A stretch of 64,000 nucleotides of DNA from assembly GCF_023721755.1 (NCBI RefSeq), contig NZ_JAMDLH010000002.1:310001-374000 (forward strand). Direction: 5' to 3'. The stretch comes from Pleomorphomonas sp. NRK KF1. Its GTDB lineage: Bacteria; Pseudomonadota; Alphaproteobacteria; Rhizobiales; Pleomorphomonadaceae. Every line of letters begins with the position of its first letter. Within the stretch, counting starts at the first letter, position 1. Below the pieces are notes generated by a model. The model did no database searches. It saw only the letters and a program-made list of their open reading frames with translations, and had not been told where the DNA came from. The position numbers were made by a program, and so were the translations under genes. Positions 8,700 through 15,570 of this stretch are shown here, in pieces.

Positions 8700-8716
8700 T
8701 ATATAATGCTTATATA
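8700..8716. promoter_or_regulatory. Perfect 17-bp palindrome upstream of the CoA-disulfide reductase
   Basis: TATATAATGCTTATATA consists of perfect 7-base arms (TATATAA/TTATATA) around TGC, 34 bases before the ATG at 8751. The left arm contains a TATAAT that could be the -10 element, so a bound repressor would cover the promoter. AT-rich palindromes of this sort are typical of ArsR-type regulators; persulfide-sensing BigR/SqrR-like proteins are one candidate, but none is encoded nearby. Confidence 0.5.
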
Positions 8717-8750
8717 AGAACCTACGAATTTAAGAAGCAAGGAGTCGGGC

Positions 8751-10496
8751 ATGAAGATCATCATCATCGGCGGCGTGGCTGGCGGCGCAACGGCGGCGGC
8801 TCGCCTTCGCCGCTGCGACGAGCAGGCCGAGATCATCCTCGTCGAGCGCGGGCCATACATCAGCTTTGCCAACTGCGGCCTCCCCTACCACATCTCCGGT
8901 GCGATCGCCGAACGCGGCAAGCTGTTGGTCACCACCGAGCAGATGTTCGAGGCGCGCTACAACGTCGACGTTCGCTCTCGTACCGAGGCGTTGTCGATCG
9001 ACCGCACCAACAAGACCGTGACGCTGCGCAACCTCGACAGCGGGGAAGACACGATCGAAAGCTACGACCGGCTACTGCTGTCGCCGGGCGCCGAAGTGCT
9101 GAAGCCACCGATCCCCGGCATCGGCTCTCCGCGCATCTTCACGCTGCGCAACGTACCCGACCTCGACCGCATCATGACGGCGATGGCAGACAGCAAGCCA
9201 CGCCGAGCCGTTGTGATCGGCGGCGGCTTCATCGGCCTTGAAGTGGCCGAAAACTTTCATGATAGAGGGCTCTTCACAACGGTGGTCGAGGGGGCTTCAC
9301 ACATCTTGCCGCCGTTCGACGACGAGATGGCGGCCATCGCTCACGCGCACATGCGCGAGAAGTCGGTCGAACTCTATCTTGGCGACAAGGTGTCGCACTT
9401 CGAGGATCGAGCCGACCACACCATCGTCTTCCTCGCCTCCGGCAAACGCATCCAGGCCGACATCATCATCCTGTCCATCGGCGTTCGGCCGGAAGTGAAG
9501 CTCGCCCGCGACGCTGGCCTCGCGCTCGGCAACATTGGCGGCATCAAGGTGGATGAGCACTTGCAGACCTCCGACCCGTCGATCTTCGCCGTCGGTGACG
9601 CCGTCGAAGTCGTCAACAGGGTTTCCGGCAAACTGGCACTCGTGCCGCTCGCCGGTCCGGCCAACCGGCAGGCCCGTATCGTGGCCGACAACATGCTGGC
9701 AACCGACCCCGCCGCCTACAAAACCTATCGCGGCGCCATGGGGACAGCCATTCTCAAGGTGTTCGACCTGGCCGCCGCCTGCACGGGCCTCAACGAAGCC
9801 ACTGCCAAGGCGCTGGGCATTCCTCATCGCGCCAGCATCACCCATTCCGGTTCGCATGCCTCCTACTACCCTGGCAGCCAGCAAATCAGCCTGAAGCTGA
9901 TCTATGGACTGGACGGGCGCGTTCTCGGGGCGCAGGCCATCGGCATCGATGGAGCGGACAAGCGGATCGACGTGATCGCCACGGCCATCAAGGCCGGCAT
10001 GACCGTCGAGGATCTTGCCGACCTCGAACTTGCCTACGCCCCGCCCTTCGGCTCCGCGAAGGATCCGGTGAACGTGGCCGGTTATGTGGCCAGCAACGTC
10101 CTCGACGGCAGCCATGACATCATCAGCTGGACCGAACTGAGGGATATCCTTCACGATGCGCCCGACACGATCGATCTGATCGATGTCCGGACGCCGGAGG
10201 AATACGCGATCGCCAGCCTGCCCGGCGCTCGCAACATCGAACTCAACCGGCTTAGGCAGCGGCTCGATGAGATAGACCGCAACAAGCCTCTGGTCATTTT
10301 CTGCCAGGTCGGCCTTCGCGGCTACGTCGCCTACAGGATCCTGAAGCAGTCCGGGTTCAAGGACGTGCGCAATCTGACCGGCGGCTTCAAGACCTACGCC
10401 TGGGCGACGGAGAAGCAGGCCAACCCCGACCTCTTCGACTACGAGAACATCCGGCTGCTCGATGCCAGCGAGATCGAGAGCCGGCGCAACGGTTGA
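8751..10496 (+). CDS. CoA-disulfide / persulfide reductase with C-terminal rhodanese domain
   Basis: The 581-residue flavoprotein has an N-terminal FAD motif (GGVAGGATAAA, from residue 7), the single redox cysteine Cys42 in SFANCGLPYH, an NADH-binding Rossmann motif (VVIGGGFIGLE), and a dimerisation domain. A rhodanese domain (about 460-560) follows, with active-site Cys518 in CQVGLRGY. The fusion matches the CoADR-RHD/NADH-dependent persulfide reductase family, which reduces CoA-persulfide or polysulfide and releases sulfide. An AAGGAG ribosome site precedes the ATG. The rhodanese half has an intact catalytic loop, so sulfur transfer is expected. Its place beside the tetrathionate-type octaheme genes fits sulfane-sulfur metabolism. 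Confidence 0.9.
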   Translation: MKIIIIGGVAGGATAAARLRRCDEQAEIILVERGPYISFANCGLPYHISGAIAERGKLLVTTEQMFEARYNVDVRSRTEALSIDRTNKTVTLRNLDSGEDTIESYDRLLLSPGAEVLKPPIPGIGSPRIFTLRNVPDLDRIMTAMADSKPRRAVVIGGGFIGLEVAENFHDRGLFTTVVEGASHILPPFDDEMAAIAHAHMREKSVELYLGDKVSHFEDRADHTIVFLASGKRIQADIIILSIGVRPEVKLARDAGLALGNIGGIKVDEHLQTSDPSIFAVGDAVEVVNRVSGKLALVPLAGPANRQARIVADNMLATDPAAYKTYRGAMGTAILKVFDLAAACTGLNEATAKALGIPHRASITHSGSHASYYPGSQQISLKLIYGLDGRVLGAQAIGIDGADKRIDVIATAIKAGMTVEDLADLELAYAPPFGSAKDPVNVAGYVASNVLDGSHDIISWTELRDILHDAPDTIDLIDVRTPEEYAIASLPGARNIELNRLRQRLDEIDRNKPLVIFCQVGLRGYVAYRILKQSGFKDVRNLTGGFKTYAWATEKQANPDLFDYENIRLLDASEIESRRNG

Positions 10497-10586
10497 GATG
10501 TGACCGATACCCAGAACAGTTTGGCGGCGGCCCACGCCGACGCCAAACGCCCAAAAACACCGTTACGTCAGCGCCAGGGGGTGGAA

Positions 10587-11186
10587 CTAGACCTTGACGC
10601 CGAGGAAGCGGACGATGGCGCCCATGCCGACATGGCCACGCCCCTCGTCGAGTTCGACCTCACCTTCAAACGCATGGACGGCACGGATGTCCGGCCCGAA
10701 GTCCTCGGTGAGAAGCGCGAGGTCGAACAGCATGTTCGGGTCCTTCGGTCCGCCGCTCGACCGGCCGAGCTGATCGCGGTGGAAGGCCTCGAGAATGACC
10801 AGACCGCCGGGCTTGAGGGCACTTGCCAGATTGCGGTGGGCGGCGCGGCGAACGGCGGGCGGCATGTGGACGTAGATCAACACCACCGCGTCGGCAATTG
10901 CCCGCTCGGGCGCATATGTCGAGAGATCGACGACGGCCGTTTCGATGGGAACGCCGCGTTCTTCGGCCAGCGCCCTCGCCTTGGCAAGGCCGACCGAAGA
11001 GGCGTCCAGCGCCAGGACGCGATGTCCCTGGCCAGCCAGCCACACACCATTTCGCCCCTCGCCATCACCGGCGGCGATGACACGCGAAGCTTTCGGAAGG
11101 CGCCCCGCCATCTCGACGAGAAAACTATTGGGCTCCGTGCCATAACGGTAGCCCGGCTTTGAGAATTCATCGTCCCATGATGGCAT
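10587..11186 (-). CDS. SAM-dependent methyltransferase (TehB-like class I)
   Basis: The 199-residue class I methyltransferase has motif I written as VIAAGDGEGRNGVWLA, the acidic post-I residue in VLALDASSVGLAKA, and a late LKPGGLVILEAF. Small proteins of this type (TehB/thiopurine-methyltransferase-like) methylate metalloid oxyanions or small thiols; the acceptor cannot be told here. It is convergent with the CoA-disulfide reductase gene. It lies 285 bases downstream of the RiPP precursor genes on the same strand, and I cannot exclude that it belongs to them. Confidence 0.8.
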   Translation of the reverse strand: MPSWDDEFSKPGYRYGTEPNSFLVEMAGRLPKASRVIAAGDGEGRNGVWLAGQGHRVLALDASSVGLAKARALAEERGVPIETAVVDLSTYAPERAIADAVVLIYVHMPPAVRRAAHRNLASALKPGGLVILEAFHRDQLGRSSGGPKDPNMLFDLALLTEDFGPDIRAVHAFEGEVELDEGRGHVGMGAIVRFLGVKV

Positions 11187-11471
11187 TCAGGCTGTCCTTG
11201 CGTATCGTCGACAATCAACCTCGGCATGCCGTCCTCCACGACGGCTGTCCGTCTTCAGACCAAGGGCATGCTCGATCACGGGATACTCCGATACGGCAAG
11301 AAAGGCCACGTCTCCACCTCGCCCTCCGGGACCGAATCCAAGCCTGACACGTCGCGACAAGCGAAGCATCATCCCTGGGACGCCCATGGGACGCACAGTC
11401 CTTGAGGAAAAGGAAGGATCCGTGGCCGATCGTCATCTCCGCAAGTGATAACCGCTCAGTCCCACTCACGT

Positions 11472-11744
11472 TCAGTAGAGTACTTTACCGACCTTGGTCA
11501 TGTTGAAGCGGTGCGTAATGACTCCTCCCGCGACAAGGTCGAGATCCTTCTCGGACAACTCTTCTCTATTTGAAAGCTTTGCCAACCCAGCCGCGAGTTC
11601 TTCCTCGGAGAAATTGAACCCCTCACGAGCGCCCAGGGCAACGACCGCGGCCGGTCCCTCCTGCATCGCCGCCGTGGCCTCTGCCTCCAGCGCTTCGCTC
11701 GCCCGAACCTTGTCGTAAAACTGCTCCAACGCTTCAATGCTCAT
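11472..11744 (-). CDS. Nif11-type RiPP precursor peptide 1
   Basis: The 90-residue precursor has a Nif11-class leader: MSIEALEQFYDKVRASEAL, then GFNFSEEELAAGLAKL, then the cleavage region SEKDLDLVAGG. After the double glycine lies a 16-residue core, VITHRFNMTKVGKVLY, with two lysines and no cysteine. The ATG at 11744 (with GGAGCG upstream) matches the start of the second precursor, MSIDSLMRFYERVRADAEL. C39-type exporters cut after GG, and two such transporters are encoded in this locus. With no Cys and only one Thr, a lanthipeptide or thiazole product is unlikely; lysine modification by the neighbouring GNAT enzyme is a better guess (inference). Confidence 0.82.
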   Translation of the reverse strand: MSIEALEQFYDKVRASEALEAEATAAMQEGPAAVVALGAREGFNFSEEELAAGLAKLSNREELSEKDLDLVAGGVITHRFNMTKVGKVLY

Positions 11745-11770
11745 GATGTATCGCTCCGTTTGAAAACTCT

Positions 11771-11794
11771 CCCCCTCCTCATCCACGGAGGGGG
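11771..11794 (-). terminator. Strong hairpin between the two Nif11 precursor genes
   Basis: A perfect 8-bp stem (CCCCCTCC with GGAGGGGG) and an 8-base loop precede the first-precursor gene by 26 bases in the minus-strand transcript, followed by AGAGTTTT. It could be a leaky terminator or a transcript-stabilising stem that sets the ratio of the two precursors. The T-run is displaced, so strict Rho-independent termination is uncertain. Confidence 0.4.
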
Positions 11795-11987
11795 CCAACT
11801 TGAGCCCGGACTTCACGGCGAGCGCAGGCTCACCGAAAACGCCCTCTCAGTGGCAGGACGCAACTCCGCAGGCAGAGCCGTTTCGCTTCTGCTGGAGTGG
11901 CTCTGGCGTACGAGGCGAAGGTCGTGACAGACGCGTCGGCTCCCCGCTGCCAGAAAACATGTCTCAGAACCGCCGCTTCCCGGTGGA

Positions 11988-12284
11988 TCAACCGGAAGAC
12001 GCCGGTCTTGTCTTGATGTGATTTTTCTCGGCAGAATGCTCGGAGCTGGTGCGCCCGCCACCGGCGACGAGATCGAGATCCGCGTCCGAAAGCTCGCCGT
12101 CCGTCAGGCTCGATCGATGAGACAAGGCGGCCGACAGCTCTTCTTCAGTGAACTCAAACCCCCTCAACATCCCCAAGACGACGAGAGCCTCCGGCCCATC
12201 TTCAAGGGCGTTTGCCGCAAGTTCCTCAAGTTCCGCGTCAGCGCGAACTCTTTCGTAGAACCTCATAAGAGAATCTATACTCAT
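11988..12284 (-). CDS. Nif11-type RiPP precursor peptide 2
   Basis: The 98-residue paralogue of precursor 1 shares the leader almost position by position (MSIDSLMRFYERVRA..., GFEFTEEELSAAL, SDADLDLVAGG). Its core is different: GRTSSEHSAEKNHIKTRPASSG, hydrophilic, with two lysines, two histidines and no cysteine. The ATG at 12284 has GGCGGAG upstream. It lies between the tandem-GNAT gene and precursor 1, all on the minus strand and probably in one unit. The conserved leader with divergent core is the hallmark of a RiPP family in which shared machinery acts on several cores. Confidence 0.82.
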   Translation of the reverse strand: MSIDSLMRFYERVRADAELEELAANALEDGPEALVVLGMLRGFEFTEEELSAALSHRSSLTDGELSDADLDLVAGGGRTSSEHSAEKNHIKTRPASSG

Positions 12285-12416
12285 GTAATTCTCCGCCCTC
12301 TTGTTTAGATTTGAATGTGCCGCCGACATGGACAACAATGTTTGAGTTGAAGAGACTGTCAGTTCGCAATTAATCAACCTGCAGGTTCCGAGACGTCTTT
12401 CGCGCGCAAGCCGACC

Positions 12417-13412
12417 TCAGAACGACGGCAAACAACGGCTTGCACCGAAGATCGTTTCGACACGTTCGGCGATCGGTGCAAAGCGGCGCAGAGTCAGGGC
12501 CACCATGCGCGGGCGACTGTCGTAGCTGGTGTAGTAGACCGCGACGGAGTCCCGACCAAGCAGCGCCATCTGCTTCGAGTAGCAATGGTAGTAGGCCGCG
12601 ACCATGACCCCTCCCTCTCGATAGGCGGGATCGAGATAGGCTTCCAGATAGCGGACCGTCGGCACGTCGGCGTCCCCTTCGACAAGGGGACGGTGGGATT
12701 CAGTTGCGAGCAACCAACCGACGAGCTGGCCATCGCGGCGAACAGCGATGCTGTAGTCGAACGCCAGTTTCTCTGGCTGGCGGATCGGCCCCAACATGTC
12801 CGCGGCTTCCGGATCCGAGAGATATCGCTCGACTGCCTCGATGTCGGCGGCACTCAGCTCCAGAGGAGCGAAAGCGTACGACCGAGGCAGGGCGAGGCGG
12901 CCGGCTATGCTAGGCCAGGTACCAACCTCGTCGACCATCTTTCCAACGCGGCCAACCACGACAACGCCACTGGCGCGAGGACTTGTCCATCCGCCACTTG
13001 CCAACAAGCCTTCCAAAGCCATCCGACCCGACATGGATGCGTTGTAGCTCGCCCGGCATTCGGCAGCCCCGCGCTCGTGTGCTTCCGTCTGCCAGGCCTC
13101 AAGGAGACGTCTTCCAAGCCTCCGCCTGCGTAACGCCGGGGCAACGGCGATCGAGAGCAGCTCGGCCTGTGTGCTTCCAGACGGAAGCGTGCCGACTGCA
13201 AGCCCGACCGGACGCGCACCGACAATGACACCAACCGCGATGACATCGTCCCGTAGCGGCGCAAGCAAGCGGCCGATCTGTCCGAAAGTAAACGAGGAGA
13301 AAAGCCCCGCATGGCCCCTGAGCACCGGGAAAGAAGCTCTCGGTTGCATCGCCGCATGGTCGGTTGGCGCCTGTGGCCCGGCGCGCAATCGTGTCTGTGT
13401 CTCCGCGAGCAT
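12417..13412 (-). CDS. Tandem-GNAT acyltransferase next to Nif11 precursors (RiPP maturase candidate)
   Basis: The 331-residue protein has a clear N-terminal GNAT domain with the acyl-CoA loop motif ALRRRRLGRRLLEAW and a second, weaker GNAT-like half from about residue 180. It is homologous over its length to the GNAT at 34367-35320; compare the ends LRRFAPIAERVETIFGAS and LEHRFAPYADHVDRLLAS. In selidamide-type RiPPs, GNAT-family enzymes attach fatty acyl groups to Lys or Orn side chains of Nif11- or NHLP-type precursors. This gene sits 132 bases upstream of such a precursor. The assignment as peptide N-acyltransferase is inference from family and position. The ATG at 13412 has GGACGGAG upstream. 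Confidence 0.72.
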   Translation of the reverse strand: MLAETQTRLRAGPQAPTDHAAMQPRASFPVLRGHAGLFSSFTFGQIGRLLAPLRDDVIAVGVIVGARPVGLAVGTLPSGSTQAELLSIAVAPALRRRRLGRRLLEAWQTEAHERGAAECRASYNASMSGRMALEGLLASGGWTSPRASGVVVVGRVGKMVDEVGTWPSIAGRLALPRSYAFAPLELSAADIEAVERYLSDPEAADMLGPIRQPEKLAFDYSIAVRRDGQLVGWLLATESHRPLVEGDADVPTVRYLEAYLDPAYREGGVMVAAYYHCYSKQMALLGRDSVAVYYTSYDSRPRMVALTLRRFAPIAERVETIFGASRCLPSF

Positions 13413-13546
13413 GCCGTAGCTTCTCCGTCCTGTCTCGCAGGCTATGTGGCTTTACTCAGTCAGGAAATAAAGCGGGGCACGTGCTCTTGGGACAATATCG
13501 GCGGAGTTTGGGATAGGATGCCGGCAGAGGAGCAGAAACTCGCCGC

Positions 13547-14581
13547 TCAGGCTTTGGCGTGCAGTTTGTCGAGCCAGGCCTGCATCCAGTTGCTCTCATG
13601 AGAACCGATATCGGTCTTCAGACGAATGCCGTCCCGGGCGTTCCGGATCGCTTCGCTCGGGCGAAGGCCATAGTATTGCTGGAACGCGCGGGAGAACGCG
13701 TTTTCGCTGGCAAATCCGGTCGCATAGGCGAGTTTTGCGACCGACCCTCGCGACGTCCCGATCGAAGCGAGCTTCAGCATGGCGAGTTTCAAACGCCTCT
13801 CGCGGATGTAGTCGGCGATGCCGCCAAGCGGTTCGAACAGGCGGTAGAGAGCCGAGCGCGACAAGGCGAACTGCCGCATGATCATTTCCGTCGAAAGAGA
13901 CGGGTTGGTCAGATTGCGCTCGATAAAGACCTGGATCGTTTGAAGGCTAGCATCCATGAGCGTACCGCGTTCGGCGGCCACCGCGGCCGAGAGACCGCTC
14001 GACACGAGCACGGACGCGACATCGGCCGCCAGCTTTCCATCCGGGCCGGCAAGCTGCGGCGCAAGCTTGGCCATCGTCATCATATGTTCGCCCAATAGGG
14101 TGCCAAGCGTGGAGGAGCCATCCAACCGCGCGCCGTGAAGCTCGTCTATGACCCGCGGCATCAGCCGGATCATCGCGCGCGGCAGGATCAGGCTGATGAT
14201 ATCCATGTCCGTGGTCTGGCTGCGCATCGGCCGGCTCAGATCGAAACAGACGATGTCCCCAGCAACGCCCCTCGCGAGCCCTCCATCGGCGTTATAGGCG
14301 CACTGACCGTTGACATAGTACTGTATCAGCAGGTGATCGACGCCGGTCGCCGCCACCAGTTCGCTCGAACGATGAAAGCGCTGGGCGACCGCCGACGACT
14401 TGCCGATCAGGAAATGTCCGAGATTGTAACTTGCAAGGTCGGCCCTGAAGCCGTCGAGCCCGTCCGTTGCCGGTACCGCGTCGAACAGGCTGGATACGCC
14501 AATCCGCCACCGCTCGTAGTTTTCTTCAGGACTCAAGTCCGACGAACGGATCAGCTGGTATTCAATCTGGCTATCGGTCAC
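13547..14581 (-). CDS. AraC-family regulator (AraC-binding-like domain type)
   Basis: The 344-residue protein has an N-terminal AraC-binding-like region (PF14525 type, about 30-205) and a C-terminal HTH_18 domain with FALSRSALYRLFEPLGGIADYIRERRL and the second helix FASENAFSRAFQQYYGLRPSE. It lies upstream of the GNAT/Nif11 genes on the same strand and next to the exporter operon, so it is the natural local regulator. A GCCAATCGGAAC element (14620-14631) lies just upstream of its own start; related elements occur at two other promoters of the locus. Confidence 0.88.
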   Translation of the reverse strand: MTDSQIEYQLIRSSDLSPEENYERWRIGVSSLFDAVPATDGLDGFRADLASYNLGHFLIGKSSAVAQRFHRSSELVAATGVDHLLIQYYVNGQCAYNADGGLARGVAGDIVCFDLSRPMRSQTTDMDIISLILPRAMIRLMPRVIDELHGARLDGSSTLGTLLGEHMMTMAKLAPQLAGPDGKLAADVASVLVSSGLSAAVAAERGTLMDASLQTIQVFIERNLTNPSLSTEMIMRQFALSRSALYRLFEPLGGIADYIRERRLKLAMLKLASIGTSRGSVAKLAYATGFASENAFSRAFQQYYGLRPSEAIRNARDGIRLKTDIGSHESNWMQAWLDKLHAKA

Positions 14582-14619
14582 CTGGATCGCTCTCTACAGG
14601 TATTCGTTTTCTTCACGCG

Positions 14620-14631
14620 GCCAATCGGAAC
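14620..14631. promoter_or_regulatory. Shared 12-mer GCCAWTSGGRAC (copy 1, AraC gene promoter)
   Basis: GCCAATCGGAAC lies 39-50 bases upstream of the AraC start codon. Related copies are at 28265-28276 and 35343-35354, each in a non-coding region of the same RiPP locus. It may be an AraC-protein half-site; this rests on sequence likeness and position only. Confidence 0.35.
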
Positions 14632-14686
14632 TGAGCCAAAGCGTCAAGGAATGCGAGTAACGGGCGGTTCAAGATAAAATACGTTT

Positions 14687-15028
14687 TCAGATCAAGCCGC
14701 CGACCATCATTGCCACCCAAACGACCTTGCATGCGATGTGCAGCGCCTGATCTGCATGAATGGAAATAATCCCGCTGTTCTTGAGCGAGTCAATCAAAAA
14801 ATGAGCCGCAGTCTCCAGAATTCCGACAAGGAGCGAGCCTGTCGCAAGCCCCGCCAGCCCACCGTGCACGATCGAATGCGCGCCAAGCAGATAGTACCAG
14901 GGCACGCCCGGTACCGGCGTCTTCCAGTTCTTGCCGCGCGCCATGAAATCGGTCTGCAGCGGATAATCTCCGAGCGCATGTCCGAAGATCAGGAGCGCCA
15001 GGGAAACGAGAAAGCCATCCGTCATCAT
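14687..15028 (-). CDS. DUF3307 membrane protein
   Basis: The 113-residue protein has about four hydrophobic segments and the DUF3307 signature: GHALGDYPLQTDFMARGKN near the N-terminus, AHSIVHGGLAG in the middle, and HFLIDSLKNSG...HADQALH later. Conserved Asp and His residues inside the membrane suggest metal or catalytic function, but the family is uncharacterised. Its tandem ATG ATG overlaps the stop of the cyclic-nucleotide-fold gene, so it is the last gene of the exporter operon. Membership in this RiPP operon is notable because the family is not a known exporter component. Confidence 0.82.
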   Translation of the reverse strand: MMTDGFLVSLALLIFGHALGDYPLQTDFMARGKNWKTPVPGVPWYYLLGAHSIVHGGLAGLATGSLLVGILETAAHFLIDSLKNSGIISIHADQALHIACKVVWVAMMVGGLI

Positions 15029-15570
15029 GTCGGGTGCTCCTCGTTGCGAGAAAGGCGGGTCAACATGTGTTCGAAACGGGCGCCCGCCAGCGATATCGTG
15101 TCGAGAATGCCATCATCCAGCTCGTCTTCCATCACCGCTCCGGCCTTGAGCCCACTGCGAGAGTTCATGCGCTGGGTGGTGTTGCGCAAGCGGTCGGCGA
15201 GGAAGATTGCCAATGCCTTGTAGAAACGTCCGCAGAAGGCCGGGTTTTCATTGAGCCGGGCCTGCAGGTCCGATTTGTCCACCGCCAGGATAAAGGCTCC
15301 GTCGGCAGCCTGGACCGTGGCGGACGGAGGCGCCGAGTCGACCAGGGACATTTCTCCCACGACTTCGCCGCGACCGAGGCGGGCGACCTCTCCGATACCG
15401 GAAACGGTCACAGCCACCTCGCCCGACAGGACGAAGAAGAGATCGCTGACCAGCTCACCCTCGCGAATGAGGACCTGCCCCGGCGCCGCCGCGAACCGCC
15501 GCCCCGTGCGGGCCATCCACTCGATATCCTCGTCGTCGAGCTGCCCAAGGATGTAAAGCACTTTGCGCAT
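15025..15570 (-). CDS. Cyclic-nucleotide-binding-fold protein, no DNA-binding domain
   Basis: The 181-residue protein has a Crp-type beta barrel (about 1-120: APGQVLIREGELVSDLFFVLSGEVAV) and a short helical tail without an HTH. The phosphate-binding cassette reads GEMSLVDSAPPSATVQA; the arginine that normally binds the nucleotide phosphate (PRSATV in typical members) is a proline here, so it may bind another ligand or none. The start overlaps the stop of the ABC gene by one base (TGATG). In NHLM-type operons such small proteins may couple the exporter to a signal. The cyclase in the same operon makes cyclic nucleotide the obvious, but not assured, ligand. Confidence 0.82.
   Translation of the reverse strand: MRKVLYILGQLDDEDIEWMARTGRRFAAAPGQVLIREGELVSDLFFVLSGEVAVTVSGIGEVARLGRGEVVGEMSLVDSAPPSATVQAADGAFILAVDKSDLQARLNENPAFCGRFYKALAIFLADRLRNTTQRMNSRSGLKAGAVMEDELDDGILDTISLAGARFEHMLTRLSRNEEHPT

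Noticed and set aside
11472-12284. The two Nif11-type peptides as lanthipeptide or thiazole precursors
   Set aside because: Cores lack cysteine, and no LanM, YcaO or dehydrogenase gene is visible in the window.
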